A stretch of DNA of 64,000 bases, taken from assembly GCF_041321155.1 (NCBI RefSeq), contig NZ_JBGGWB010000002.1, positions 124,001 through 188,000 on the forward strand. Direction: 5' to 3'. The notes under the pieces were generated by a model. The model ran no database searches and was not told the DNA's origin. It saw only the letters and a program-made list of their open reading frames with translations. Source of the DNA: Sphingomonas sp. IW22. GTDB taxonomy: Bacteria; Pseudomonadota; Alphaproteobacteria; Sphingomonadales; Sphingomonadaceae. The first letter of the stretch is position 1. Each line of letters starts with the position of its first letter. Positions 51,666 through 61,252 of this stretch are shown here, one piece after another. The position numbers and the translations under genes are program-made.

Positions 51666-52132
51666 GCGGGGGGGCGCGCATCCTGGTCGATGCCGACGCC
51701 TGCCCGGTCAAGGATGAGATCTACACCGTCGCCTGGCGCCATTCGGTGCCGGTGACGGTGGTCAGCAACGCATTCCTGCGCGTTCCGGCCCATCCGCTGA
51801 TCGAACGGGTGACGGTCAGCGACGGGTTCGACGCCGCCGATGACTGGATCGCGGAGCGGACCGATGATCGTTCGGTGGTGATTACCGCCGACATCCTGCT
51901 GGCCGACCGCTGTCTGAAGGCGGGGGGCATGGTGCTCTCCCCCACGGGCAAGCCGTTTACGACCAGCTCGATCGGCGGCGCCATCGCGACGCGTGCGATC
52001 ATGGCCGATCTGCGCGCAGGTGGCGCGCAACTGGGCGGGCCGGCGCCATTTTCAAAGGCGGATCGTTCACGTTTCCTGCAAGCGCTCGACACCGCATTGG
52101 TGCGGCTCGCGCGGATGCCGGCAAAAGGATAA
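51662..52132 (+). CDS. YaiI/YqxD family protein (UPF0178, DUF188)
   Basis: A 156-residue protein with the DUF188 signature: ILVDADACPVKDEIYTVAWRH at the start, DDWIAERT and VVITADILLADRCLKAGG in the middle. The aspartate pattern suggests a PIN-like nuclease fold, but no activity is proven for the family. GTG at 51662 overlaps the helicase stop, so translation is coupled. Confidence 0.88.
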   Translation: MSGGARILVDADACPVKDEIYTVAWRHSVPVTVVSNAFLRVPAHPLIERVTVSDGFDAADDWIAERTDDRSVVITADILLADRCLKAGGMVLSPTGKPFTTSSIGGAIATRAIMADLRAGGAQLGGPAPFSKADRSRFLQALDTALVRLARMPAKG

Positions 52133-52140
52133 GGGGTGTC

Positions 52141-52320
52141 ATGGCCGAACGCTTTGAACGACACCGCCAGCCGTGGCGGCAGGACGAAATCCAGAAGCTG
52201 CACACGCTTGCAAAAAAGGGCATGGCCCTGAAAGCCATCGCCAAGGCGCTGACCCGCAGCGAGGAATCGGTGAAGGATCGCGCCAAGGAAGACGGGCTGT
52301 CGATTGCCAAGCTGCGCTGA
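52141..52320 (+). CDS. Small helical protein, HTH-like
   Basis: A 59-residue basic protein (MAERFERHRQPWRQDEIQKL at the start). The pattern TLAKKGMALKAIAKALTRSEESVKDRA resembles a SANT/Myb- or Sigma-70-r4-like helix-turn-helix. It sits eight bases after YaiI and its stop overlaps the start of the BaiN-type flavoprotein (TGATG). Too short for ORF lists but with clean coding bias and coupling on both sides. Function unknown; DNA binding is a guess from the helix pattern. Confidence 0.75.
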   Translation: MAERFERHRQPWRQDEIQKLHTLAKKGMALKAIAKALTRSEESVKDRAKEDGLSIAKLR

Positions 52321-53495
52321 TGCGTGGCGACTATGATGCGATCGTGCTGGGGGCCGGTGCCGCCGGGCTGATGTGCGCCGCCGTCGCGGGTCAGCGCGGT
52401 CGCCATGTGCTGGTGATCGATCATGCCGATACGCCGGGCAAGAAGATCCTGATTTCCGGCGGCGGGCGCTGCAACTTCACCAACACCGGCACCGCGCCCG
52501 ACCGTTTCCTGTCCGCCAACCCGCATTTCGCAAGGTCAGCGCTGGCGCGCTATCAGCCGGCCGATTTTATCGCGATGGTCGACCGGCACGGCATCGCGTG
52601 GCACGAAAAGACGTTGGGGCAGCTGTTCTGCGACGGCTCTGCGCGACAGATTGTCGAGATGCTGATGGGCGAATGCGCGGTCGGCGGGGTCGAGGTGGCG
52701 CTGGGGCACGGTGCCAGCGATCTGACGCACGCCGATGGCCGGTTCAGCGTGAGCGTGAACGGACGCACTGTCACCGCGCCGTCGCTGGTGATCGCGACCG
52801 GCGGGCCGTCGATCCCGAAAATGGGCGCGACCGGCATCGCCTATGACATTGCCCGCCGCTTCGGATTGAAGGTGGTGGAGCCGCGCCCCGCGCTGGTGCC
52901 GCTGACGCTGGGCGGAGACGAGGTGCTGTTCCGTTCCCTGTCAGGCGTCTCGGCGGACGTGATCGCGACAGCAGGCAAGGCGTCGTTCCGGGAAGCCGCG
53001 CTGTTCACGCATCGCGGGCTTTCGGGTCCGGCAATCCTTCAGGCTTCGTCCTATTGGCGGCATGGTCAGCCCGTGACTATCGACTTTTTGCCCACGCAAG
53101 GCGAAGGCTGGCTGAAGACTGCCAAGCGCGAAGCGCCGCGCCTGCGCGTCCCCCGGTTGCTGGCGCGGACGCTCCCTGAACGGCTGGCCGATGTGCTGGC
53201 GGAGCGGCTGGGACTGACGGCGGAGTTGATCAACCTGTCCGATGCAAAGTTGGCTGCGGCCGAACGCGCGCTGTCTGCATGGGCGTTCAACCCCAACGGG
53301 ACCGAGGGCTATGCCAAGGCCGAAGTGACTGCGGGCGGCGTCAGCACCGCCGAGCTTTCGTCCCAGACGCTGGCCGCGCGCAAGTTGCCTGGCCTGTACT
53401 TCATTGGCGAGGCGGTCGATGTGACCGGTTGGCTTGGTGGCTATAATTTCCAATGGGCCTGGGCCAGCGGTTGGGCCGCGGCACAGGCGCTGTAA
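52320..53495 (+). CDS. BaiN/RdsA-family FAD oxidoreductase (HI0933-like)
   Basis: A 391-residue flavoprotein of the HI0933/YhiN family. N-terminal FAD motif DAIVLGAGAAGLMCAAVAGQRG, then ILISGGGRCNFTNT, LVIATGGPSIPKMGATG in the middle, and the C-terminal TAGGVSTAELSSQT and GLYFIGEAVDVTGWLGGYNFQWAW. Members include BaiN (bile-acid dehydrogenase) and RdsA; the substrate here is unknown. ATG at 52320 overlaps the previous stop. Confidence 0.9.
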   Translation: MRGDYDAIVLGAGAAGLMCAAVAGQRGRHVLVIDHADTPGKKILISGGGRCNFTNTGTAPDRFLSANPHFARSALARYQPADFIAMVDRHGIAWHEKTLGQLFCDGSARQIVEMLMGECAVGGVEVALGHGASDLTHADGRFSVSVNGRTVTAPSLVIATGGPSIPKMGATGIAYDIARRFGLKVVEPRPALVPLTLGGDEVLFRSLSGVSADVIATAGKASFREAALFTHRGLSGPAILQASSYWRHGQPVTIDFLPTQGEGWLKTAKREAPRLRVPRLLARTLPERLADVLAERLGLTAELINLSDAKLAAAERALSAWAFNPNGTEGYAKAEVTAGGVSTAELSSQTLAARKLPGLYFIGEAVDVTGWLGGYNFQWAWASGWAAAQAL

Positions 53496-53498
53496 CCG

Positions 53499-55037
53499 TC
53501 AACCCGCCGCCGACGCCGGGCGGCAGCGATAGACCAGCCGTTCGTTGGGCAGGGGCGGCAGCGCAGCGCGAATGGCCGATTGCTGACTGGTGAGCGCGGC
53601 GCGCGCGGCCTGATCGGCGGAACATTGCTTTAACTGAACCTCACGCCGCAGGGCGCGGGCCTGCTCCATCCGATCCGCCGACAATAGATAGCGGGTGTTG
53701 GTATAGGTGCGCGTGGCGGGATCGAGTTCCAGCACCGACACCGTCTGTTCGGCGTCGGGCACCAGCACCCGCGCCCATCGCCGGCCCGATTCTGCATATT
53801 GGGTGCGCCCGTTGACGCAACCATCAGCGCCCAGATCGAGCATTACATCATCGACCGAAGACACGGTAAGGCGGCTGCGCGCCGGGTCGATCGAGCAGAT
53901 TAGTGGCCCCTGCGCAGCGGCCGGGTCGACGGCGGCGGGAGTCGGCGTCGGCGATGGCGCGGCGGCGCGCGCCATCGCCTCGGCGCGTTCGGGATCGAAA
54001 CCGGGGCGAAGCAGGAACACCAGGATCGCGACGACCATCAGCGCCGCGCCGCTGCCGCCCGCCCACATCGCCTCACGCTGCTTGCCGCGCTGATAAAGCA
54101 GGCCGCCCGCCCCGACCGCTAGCGCGCCCAGCACCAGCAGCAGCGCGGCGATGCCGACGAAATTCTCCCGCATCCGCTCATTCGCGGCGCGCGCTTCGGC
54201 GATTGCATCGGCGCGCGATGCGGCCATTCGCTGTGCCGCTTCGCGGCGCGCAATGGCATCGGCTTCGGTGGCCAGAGCGTCGGCGGCGCGTTCGCTGGCC
54301 ATTTGCGCCTCGATACTGGTGCACGGCGTGCCGACGGTCGCCGCTGCCTGTCCGGCTTCGCGCAGGAACGCCATCAATTCGGCGTTGGCGATGGCAAAGC
54401 CGAAGCCCGCATCGCCGTCATCGGCGCGCGTGATGGCGGAATTGACGCCGATCACCCGCCCGCATCCGTCCAGCAGCGGCCCGCCCGAATTGCCGCGCGC
54501 AATGCCGGCGGTGTGCAACAGCACCTGCGTCCCCGCCAACGAGCGCGCGCCCGAATAATTGCCCTGGCTTCTAACCGGCGACAGCGGGCGGATGAAATCG
54601 GCGGCGGACCCGGCGGTCGCCAGATCGACATTGCCCGGATAGCCGAGCGACACCAAAGCCGCCCCGTCATCGACTGGCCCGGTATACAGCGTCAGCGGCG
54701 GCAAGCGCACTTCGCCAAATTCGATCAGGGCCAGGTCACGCGCCGGATCGACCGCGACCAGCCGCCCCTGCACCGATCGCTCCCCCTCGCTCGGCACCAC
54801 GCCGATCACGACGTTATCGGGGTATCGGGCGGCCAGTTCGACGACATGGGCATTGGTGACGACGCGGTTGGGGCCGACGGCAAAGCCTGACCCGTGGCCG
54901 AAATCCACCACCTCATCCTCAACCATCGCTACCGTGACCACGCGCACCACCCCGCGCGCGGCGGCAGAGATGTCGTCGGCGCGGGCAGGGGCGATGCCGA
55001 TGACCAGCATCGCGAGCAGGATCAGCAGGCGCGTCAA
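53499..55037 (-). CDS. Membrane-anchored trypsin-like serine protease
   Basis: A 512-residue envelope protease. Signal peptide TRLLILLAMLVIGIAPARA, then an S1-type domain with the triad in VTNAHVVEL (His), ARDLALIEF (Asp) and GIARGNSGGPLLD (Ser). After it come an Ala/Glu-rich coil (about residues 250-290), two membrane segments (FVGIAALLLVLGALAVGAGG and GGSGAALMVVAILVFLL) and a periplasmic C-terminal domain. TTG at 55037 after GGAG gives a clean signal peptide; an in-frame ATG 33 bases upstream is the alternative. Downstream of priA. The substrate is unknown. Confidence 0.8.
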   Translation of the reverse strand: MTRLLILLAMLVIGIAPARADDISAAARGVVRVVTVAMVEDEVVDFGHGSGFAVGPNRVVTNAHVVELAARYPDNVVIGVVPSEGERSVQGRLVAVDPARDLALIEFGEVRLPPLTLYTGPVDDGAALVSLGYPGNVDLATAGSAADFIRPLSPVRSQGNYSGARSLAGTQVLLHTAGIARGNSGGPLLDGCGRVIGVNSAITRADDGDAGFGFAIANAELMAFLREAGQAAATVGTPCTSIEAQMASERAADALATEADAIARREAAQRMAASRADAIAEARAANERMRENFVGIAALLLVLGALAVGAGGLLYQRGKQREAMWAGGSGAALMVVAILVFLLRPGFDPERAEAMARAAAPSPTPTPAAVDPAAAQGPLICSIDPARSRLTVSSVDDVMLDLGADGCVNGRTQYAESGRRWARVLVPDAEQTVSVLELDPATRTYTNTRYLLSADRMEQARALRREVQLKQCSADQAARAALTSQQSAIRAALPPLPNERLVYRCRPASAAG

Positions 55038-55099
55038 GAAACAGGCTCCGATCGGTGGGGCCTCACACATCCGTCATGCATGGGCGGGGTTCAAGGGGG

Positions 55100-57271
55100 T
55101 CACACGAAACTATACGGATCGACATCGACCGCGACGCGCACCTTTGCCGGCCAGTCCAGCGCGCCCAGCCAGTCGCGGATCGCGTCCTGCACCGGAAATA
55201 CGCGGCGCGCATGGACCAGCAGGCGGAATCGGTGGCGGCCGCGCAGCATGGCGAGCGGGGCGGGGGCGGGGCCGAACACGTCCATCCCCTCCAGCCGGGG
55301 GGCGGCGCGGCCGATGGCGCGGGCGGTGTCGTGGGCGGCGTCCTTGTCCTCGCTCGACACGATGATGGCGGCGAACCGGCCAAAGGGGGGCGCATCGGCA
55401 TCGCGCCGCGCCTCTGTCTCGGCCTCGTAAAAGCTTTCGGCATCGCCCGAAACCAACGCCTGCATGACCGGCGCCTGCGGGTCATGCGTCTGGATATAGA
55501 CATGGCCGGGCTTTTCCCCGCGCCCGGCGCGTCCCGCGACCTGCATGATCTGTTGGAAACTGCGCTCCGCCGCGCGCAGATCGCCGCCCGACAGGCCAAG
55601 GTCGGCGTCGATCACGCCCACCAGCGTCAGGTCGGGGAAGTGATAGCCCTTGGTAATCAACTGCGTGCCGACGACGATGTCGATCTCCCGCGCCTCCATC
55701 CGCGCGACGAATTCGGCGGCCTTGGCGGGCGACCAGATCGTGTCGGACGTGACGACGGCGATGCGCGCGTTCGGCCACAGTGCGGCGGCTTCGTCCGCGA
55801 TGCGCTCGACACCGGGACCGCAGGCGACGAGCGATTCCTCCTCCTTGCATTCCGGGCAGGCGCGCGGGGTGGGCAGGACATGGCCGCAATGATGGCACGC
55901 CAGCCGCCGGATCAGCCGGTGCTCGACCATCCAGGCGGTGCAGTTCGGGCACTGGAAGCGATGCCCGCAGGTCCGGCACAAGGTCAGCGGGGCATAGCCG
56001 CGCCGATTCAGGAACAGCAAAGCCTGCTCCCCGCGCTCCAGCGTGTCGTCGATGGCGCGCGACAGCGTGGGCGCGATCCAGCGGCCACGCGGCGGCGGGT
56101 CGCGCAACAGGTCGATCGCCTCGATCGCGGGCATTTGCGCCGCGCCGTATCGGCCCGGCAGCTTGAGTTCGGCATAGCGGCCCAGCGCCACCTGATGCCG
56201 CGTCTCGATCGCCGGAGTCGCGGTCGCCAGCACGACGGGGCATTGTTCGAACAGCCCGCGCATCACCGCCACGTCGCGGGCGTGATAATGCACGCCGTCT
56301 TCCTGCTTGAAGCTGGTCTCGTGCGCCTCGTCCACGACGATCAGGCCGAGATTCGGATAGGGCAGGAACAGCGCGGAGCGGGCGCCAACCACCACCTTTG
56401 CCTCTCCGCTGGCAATCGCGCGCCACGCGCGGCGGCGCTGCGACTGGCGCAGGTCGGAGTGCCAGGCAACCGGCTGGCACCCGAACCGGGCGTGGAAGCG
56501 TTTGAGGAATGGTTCGGTCAGCGCGATTTCGGGGAGCAGCACCAGCGTCTGCCGCCCGTCGGCCAGCGCCTCTGCCACGCCCTCGAAATAGGTTTCGGTC
56601 TTGCCCGACCCGGTCACGCCGTCGAGCAGGAAGGGCTGGAACGCCCGCGCATCCACTGCCGCGCGCAGGGTGGCAGCAACTTCGGCCTGATCGCTGGACA
56701 GGGCGGGCGGGGCATGGTCCGGGTCGGGGAGAGGATAGGGCAGGTCGATATCGACCTCCACCGCTTCGATCGCGCCCACCTTGACCAGCCCGCGAATGAC
56801 CGCGTCCGACACATCGGCGATCGTCGCCAGCTCGCGGACCAGCCCCTGCCGGTCCCCGATCCGCGCCAGTGCCTGTTCGCGCTGCGGTGTCAGCCGGTCG
56901 GGCAGCTCGCCGGTCGCGCGATATTCGACAGCCAGCTTTGCACCCTCCAGCGCGGAGCTGGACGGCAATGCCATCCGGACGACGCTGGCCATTGGCGCCA
57001 GATAATAGTCGGCGGTCCATTCGATCAGGCGGCGCAAGGCGGCGGGAATCGGCGGCACATCGGCCACCGAGATCAGGTTGCGAAGGCGATTGTCGCCCAC
57101 CTCCTCGGTCGGTAGGCGATCGGCCTCCCACGCAACGCCCAGCAACTGGCGGGGGCCAAGCGGCGCGACGACGATCGACCCCGGCTCGACCATCATGCCC
57201 GCCGGCACCCGGTAATCGAGCGGGCCGAGCGCGGAATTCATGACGATGACGCGACTGCGCTGCCCTGGCAT
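55100..57271 (-). CDS. priA: Primosomal helicase PriA
   Basis: A 723-residue replication-restart helicase that reloads DnaB at stalled forks. N-terminal 3'-end-binding domain (ALGPLDYRVPAG), Walker A GVTGSGKTE, DEAH box VVDEAHE, the zinc-binding cluster CRTCGH, CPNC, CHHCGH and CPEC, and the C-terminal helicase motifs (GTQLITKGYHFPDLTLVGVIDAD; QVAGRAGRGEKPG). Full length. The serine-protease gene follows. Confidence 0.95.
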   Translation of the reverse strand: MPGQRSRVIVMNSALGPLDYRVPAGMMVEPGSIVVAPLGPRQLLGVAWEADRLPTEEVGDNRLRNLISVADVPPIPAALRRLIEWTADYYLAPMASVVRMALPSSSALEGAKLAVEYRATGELPDRLTPQREQALARIGDRQGLVRELATIADVSDAVIRGLVKVGAIEAVEVDIDLPYPLPDPDHAPPALSSDQAEVAATLRAAVDARAFQPFLLDGVTGSGKTETYFEGVAEALADGRQTLVLLPEIALTEPFLKRFHARFGCQPVAWHSDLRQSQRRRAWRAIASGEAKVVVGARSALFLPYPNLGLIVVDEAHETSFKQEDGVHYHARDVAVMRGLFEQCPVVLATATPAIETRHQVALGRYAELKLPGRYGAAQMPAIEAIDLLRDPPPRGRWIAPTLSRAIDDTLERGEQALLFLNRRGYAPLTLCRTCGHRFQCPNCTAWMVEHRLIRRLACHHCGHVLPTPRACPECKEEESLVACGPGVERIADEAAALWPNARIAVVTSDTIWSPAKAAEFVARMEAREIDIVVGTQLITKGYHFPDLTLVGVIDADLGLSGGDLRAAERSFQQIMQVAGRAGRGEKPGHVYIQTHDPQAPVMQALVSGDAESFYEAETEARRDADAPPFGRFAAIIVSSEDKDAAHDTARAIGRAAPRLEGMDVFGPAPAPLAMLRGRHRFRLLVHARRVFPVQDAIRDWLGALDWPAKVRVAVDVDPYSFV

Positions 57272-57309
57272 GCGCCCCTAGGTAGCGGTTGGCGCCGCGA
57301 AGGAAAGGG

Positions 57310-58743
57310 TCACTCGTTCACGGCCCGCGCGGCGCCGCGCCGTTCACGCTTTGCCTTGTAGAGCGCGGTGTCGGCGGCGTGGACCAGATCACGCACCCGT
57401 TCCATATCGGATTCGAAACGCGCCCAGCCGATCGAACCGGGACATTGCAGCATCTGCCCCTCAAGCGGGATGGGCCGCGCCAGATGGTCCAGAAGCCGTG
57501 CAATGCGCAGTGGCAGGTCGCGCGTCGCCGGACCTTCGACGATCAGCGCGAATTCGTCGCCGCCCAGCCGTGCCGGGAACGTGTCAGCCAGCCAGTCGAT
57601 GCGCAGCCGCTGGCCATAGGCGCGCAGCACATCGTCGCCCGCGACATGGCCGTGCGTGTCGTTCACGCGCTTGAAACCGTCCAGGTCGATCAGCACCAGT
57701 GCCAGTGGCGTGCCCCGGTCACGCGCACGCGCCAGCGCCTCGATCAGCCGTTCGTTGAACCCCGCGCGATTGGCGATGCCCGTCAGCGAATCGACATGGG
57801 CCGAGCGCCGCAACTGCTGTTCCAGCTGCCAGCGGGTGGTCACGTCCTGAATCATGCCGGTGACCATCGTCCTGCCATCGGCACCCCGTTCCACTTCGCC
57901 CAAGCAGCGCACGCGCAGCGGGCGGCCCCGCGCGGTGACGAAATCGGTCTCGAAGTCGATCGGCTCCCCGGTTCTCAGCGTCCGTTCGATCGCGTCGCTG
58001 ACCATCGCGCGGGCATGAGGCGGATAGAAATCGAGCGCGCTTTCCATCGTCGGCACGAAATCGGCGTCGACTTCGTGGATGTGGCGCACGCCATCGGTCC
58101 ATTCCAGCGTGGGCGATTGCGGTCTGAAACGCCACGCGCCGATCATCGCCAGCCGTTCGGCTTGCTGGATGATACGGTCCTTTTGCTGCAGCGCGACGGC
58201 TTGTTCGTGCGCCTGCTGCGCCAGGACCAGGGCGTCGCGCGCGGTGCTGCGCGCTTCGATCACCTTTTCCGCAACTTCGGCGAGCGCGGCCAGCGATGCC
58301 TGTTGTTCGGGGTCGAGGGTGCGGGGTTCTGGGTCGAGAACGCACAGCGCGCCGATCACCGCACGACCGATGCCATGGGCGCTCGCGGAAATCGGAACCC
58401 CGGCATAGAAACGCACATCCGCAGCCACGACCGCTGGCAGATTCGCAAAGCGCGGGTCGTTCAGCGCGTCGGCAACGATCAGTGGCCGATCCTGGCCGAT
58501 CGTGTGCTGGCAGAAACTGTCACGGCGCGGACCGGTGCCGAGCTGGGTGCCATAGCGGCCGATCAGATGCTGTTCGTGCCGGTCGATCAGCGTGACGACC
58601 CCGATCGGCGCATCGACCAGCCGCGCGGCCAACGCCGCCAGCGTGTTCAGTTGCTCACGCGGCGCGTGATCGATCAGGTCGAGCGCGCGCAGCACCTGAA
58701 TGCGGCGTGCTTCGTGCGTTTCATCGACGGCGGGGTCGGTCAT
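57310..58743 (-). CDS. GAF-PAS diguanylate cyclase
   Basis: A 477-residue soluble c-di-GMP synthase. N-terminal GAF domain (about 25-170: PIGVVTLIDRHEQHLIGRYG, YAGVPI), a PAS domain (about 205-300), then GGDEF (about 310-470) with DSLTGIANRAGFNERL and the intact active site RLGGDEF. The RxxD inhibitory site that normally precedes it is not seen, so product feedback may be missing. No EAL domain. Signal input is unknown. Confidence 0.9.
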   Translation of the reverse strand: MTDPAVDETHEARRIQVLRALDLIDHAPREQLNTLAALAARLVDAPIGVVTLIDRHEQHLIGRYGTQLGTGPRRDSFCQHTIGQDRPLIVADALNDPRFANLPAVVAADVRFYAGVPISASAHGIGRAVIGALCVLDPEPRTLDPEQQASLAALAEVAEKVIEARSTARDALVLAQQAHEQAVALQQKDRIIQQAERLAMIGAWRFRPQSPTLEWTDGVRHIHEVDADFVPTMESALDFYPPHARAMVSDAIERTLRTGEPIDFETDFVTARGRPLRVRCLGEVERGADGRTMVTGMIQDVTTRWQLEQQLRRSAHVDSLTGIANRAGFNERLIEALARARDRGTPLALVLIDLDGFKRVNDTHGHVAGDDVLRAYGQRLRIDWLADTFPARLGGDEFALIVEGPATRDLPLRIARLLDHLARPIPLEGQMLQCPGSIGWARFESDMERVRDLVHAADTALYKAKRERRGAARAVNE

Positions 58744-58864
58744 GTCACCATCTTAACCGACGTTGGTTAACGCAGGGTAAGACGCACGGCCGTGTTCGCA
58801 CTATACGCGCCGGAACCGAGCCGGTACAGGACGCCGCGACCATTTCCCGCACGAGAGGTGCCCG

Positions 58865-59518
58865 ATGAAGTTCTTCGCCGATACCGCTAACGTCGACGAC
58901 ATCCGCGACCTGGCCGATGCCGGGCTGCTGGACGGCGTGACCACCAACCCGTCGCTGATCGCCAAGGCCGGCCGCGACTTCATCGAAGTCACGCGCGAGA
59001 TCTGCGGCCTGATCGACGGCCCGGTTTCAGCCGAGGTCGTGGCGCTGGATTATGCCGAAATGATGCGCGAGGCCGAAATCCTGCGCAAGATCGCCGACAA
59101 TGTGACGATCAAGGTGCCGCTGACCATCGACGGCCTGAAGACCTGCAAGACGTTGAGCGACGACGGCACTATGGTCAACGTGACCCTGTGCTTCTCGGCC
59201 AATCAGGCGCTGCTGGCGGCGAAGGCGGGCGCGACGTTCATCTCGCCGTTCGTCGGCCGTCACGACGATAACGGGTTCGACGGGATGCAGCTGATCGCCG
59301 ACATCCGCCAGATCTATGACAATTACGCTTTCGACACCGAAATCCTGGTGGCCAGCGTGCGGCACCCGATCCATGTGCTGGAAGCGGCCAAGATCGGCGC
59401 CGATGTGATGACTGCGCCGCCGTCGGTCATCAAGCAGCTGGTCAAGCACCCGCTGACCGACAAGGGCATCGAAGGCTTCCTGGCCGACTGGGCCAAGACG
59501 GGTCAGAAGATCGTCTGA
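58865..59518 (+). CDS. tal: Transaldolase/fructose-6-phosphate aldolase, small type
   Basis: A 217-residue enzyme of the small transaldolase family (TalC/FSA). [32 protein letters not shown] is the family start; the Schiff-base lysine is Lys83 in [20 protein letters not shown] and [10 protein letters not shown] follow. It works in the pentose phosphate pathway or as fructose-6-phosphate aldolase. Its 3' end overlaps the convergent hydratase gene by 16 bases. Confidence 0.9.
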   Translation: MKFFADTANVDDIRDLADAGLLDGVTTNPSLIAKAGRDFIEVTREICGLIDGPVSAEVVALDYAEMMREAEILRKIADNVTIKVPLTIDGLKTCKTLSDDGTMVNVTLCFSANQALLAAKAGATFISPFVGRHDDNGFDGMQLIADIRQIYDNYAFDTEILVASVRHPIHVLEAAKIGADVMTAPPSVIKQLVKHPLTDKGIEGFLADWAKTGQKIV

Positions 59519-60291
59519 TCGGTAAAGACGGGCGCGCGACCCGACAGGTTCGCGCGCACCGCCTCCATTTGGTTGGCGCTGCCGATCAGCGCGGCCTGTT
59601 CGCGCGCCTCTGCTGCCAGCACCGCCTCGGCACCCGCTTCGGCGGCCCGTGCAGCCAGCCGCTTGGCGGCGCGGATCGCATCCGGGTTGCGCCCGGCAAT
59701 GGCGCGGGCCAGCGCCATCGCCTCCGCCAGCGGATCGGCGGCGATGCGGGTGACGAAACCGAGCCGCGCCGCTTCCTCACCATCGAATTCGCGCGCGGTA
59801 TAGATGCACTCGCGCAGCAGGTCGGCGCGCACCAGCCCGCGCCACAAAACATGGCCGGCCATGTCGGGGACGATGCCCCATTTCAGCTCCATGACCGACA
59901 GGCGCGTATCGGGCGCGGCGATGCGAATGTCGGCGCCGCTGGCAATCTGAAGCCCGCCGCCCAGCACGGGACCATGCAACGCTGCGATCACCGGCACCGG
60001 CAGTGTGCGCCAACCCCAGGCGACCTGTTGATAGCGATTGGCAATGCCATGCGCGCGATCATCCAGCGCGGCGGTGCCGCCTGTCATGCTGGCCATGTCC
60101 AGGCCCGCGCAAAAGCCCCGCCCTTCGCCTGATAACACCACTGCGCGCAGATCCGCCACCGTGCCCAGCCGCTCGATCGTGTCGATCAGCGCATCGAACA
60201 TCGCCGGGTCCAGGGCGTTCAGCTTTTCCGGCCGGTTCATTCGTACATCGGCGATCCCGTCTGCCACCGTCATCGCGACCCGATCCTGCAT
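59503..60291 (-). CDS. Enoyl-CoA hydratase/isomerase family protein
   Basis: A 262-residue crotonase-fold enzyme. [41 protein letters not shown] (oxyanion hole) and [26 protein letters not shown] (with the catalytic Glu region further on as [12 protein letters not shown]) are clear. It hydrates or isomerises enoyl-CoA esters in fatty-acid or aromatic breakdown; exact role open. ATG at 60291 follows GGGAGC; an ATG 18 bases upstream is also possible. Divergent from the thioesterase genes. Confidence 0.85.
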   Translation of the reverse strand: MQDRVAMTVADGIADVRMNRPEKLNALDPAMFDALIDTIERLGTVADLRAVVLSGEGRGFCAGLDMASMTGGTAALDDRAHGIANRYQQVAWGWRTLPVPVIAALHGPVLGGGLQIASGADIRIAAPDTRLSVMELKWGIVPDMAGHVLWRGLVRADLLRECIYTAREFDGEEAARLGFVTRIAADPLAEAMALARAIAGRNPDAIRAAKRLAARAAEAGAEAVLAAEAREQAALIGSANQMEAVRANLSGRAPVFTDQTIF

Positions 60292-60431
60292 TTCGCCTGC
60301 TCCCGACATGTTGGCCTGTTCTGCCGCACGGATACGCGATTCGCTGAGGAGTGTGGAGCGGAATGGACAATCGGTCGCAGGCATATTCCCGCAATCTTGG
60401 CGCGGGCGGTCGGTGCGGATAGGAAGCCGGC

Positions 60432-60872
60432 ATGGCTCAGCCCGCTCCCATCCCCTTTGACCCGGCACAGTTTCTGACGCTGATGCGCCAGCATCATGGC
60501 GGCGTGTTGGGCATCGAATATCGCGACCATGGCCCCGACTGGGCCGAACTGGCGTTGCCATGGCGCCCCGAACTGATTGGCGATCCCGCGCGCGGCGTGC
60601 TGGCGTCAGGGCCGATCGTGGCGTTGATGGACATGGCGACCAGCGTGGCGGTGTGGATGAAGCGCGGCGGGTTCGTGCCGCATGCGACGCTGGACCTGCG
60701 CGTCGATTATCTACGCCCCGCCACGCCGGAGCGGACGGTGATCGGGCGCGGCGAATGTTACCGCCTGACGCGCGCCATCGGTTTCGTGCGCGGCATCGCG
60801 CATGACGGCGACCCCGACGACCCGGTCGCGCATGTCGCGGGCACCTTCATGTCGACGGAGGCGCGGCGATGA
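60432..60872 (+). CDS. PaaI-type hotdog thioesterase
   Basis: A 146-residue hotdog-fold acyl-CoA thioesterase. LASGPIVALMDMATSVAVW and ATLDLRVDYLRPATPE are the PaaI signature; the acidic residue in ALMDMATS is the usual catalytic position. It would hydrolyse short or aromatic acyl-CoAs. Its stop overlaps the start of the next gene (ATGA), a second thioesterase of the same fold, so the two form a coupled pair. Confidence 0.85.
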   Translation: MAQPAPIPFDPAQFLTLMRQHHGGVLGIEYRDHGPDWAELALPWRPELIGDPARGVLASGPIVALMDMATSVAVWMKRGGFVPHATLDLRVDYLRPATPERTVIGRGECYRLTRAIGFVRGIAHDGDPDDPVAHVAGTFMSTEARR

Positions 60873-61246
60873 GCCTGCCCCCTTATGCCCAATTGCTGGG
60901 CCTGCGGGTGGAGCCGGGCGACAGCGGCGTGCCGCGCCTGGTCATGCCCTTTGGCAATGCCGTTACCGGGCGGCCCGGTTTCGTCCATGGCGGGGCGATC
61001 GGCGGATTGGTCGAGATGGCGGCGGTCGCCGCGCTGCGCCACGCGCTAGCCGATGAGGGCGTGGGGCTGAAGCCGATCAACCTGACCGTCGATTACATGC
61101 GCGGGGGACGTGACCGCGACACGCTGGCCGAAGGGGTGGTGGTGCGGCTGGGCACGCGCATCGCCAATGTCGAGGCATTTGCCTGGCAGGAAGCGCGCGA
61201 CCACCCGATCGCGGCCGCGCGCATCAATTTCCTGCTGTCGCGATAG
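60869..61246 (+). CDS. PaaI-type hotdog thioesterase (second copy)
   Basis: A 125-residue hotdog protein with GRPGFVHGGAIGGLVEMAAVAAL and KPINLTVDYMRGG, the PaaI signature (HGG and the acidic catalytic residue). It is clearly a relative of the preceding gene, but too different for a recent duplication. Paired hotdog genes may form a heteromeric enzyme. The gene ends close to the convergent sugar-dehydrogenase gene. Confidence 0.85.
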   Translation: MSLPPYAQLLGLRVEPGDSGVPRLVMPFGNAVTGRPGFVHGGAIGGLVEMAAVAALRHALADEGVGLKPINLTVDYMRGGRDRDTLAEGVVVRLGTRIANVEAFAWQEARDHPIAAARINFLLSR

Positions 61247-61252
61247 TCGCGA

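Noticed and set aside
55055..57115. 686-codon plus-strand frame
   Set aside because: Antisense shadow of priA, whose zinc cluster and helicase motifs are unambiguous.
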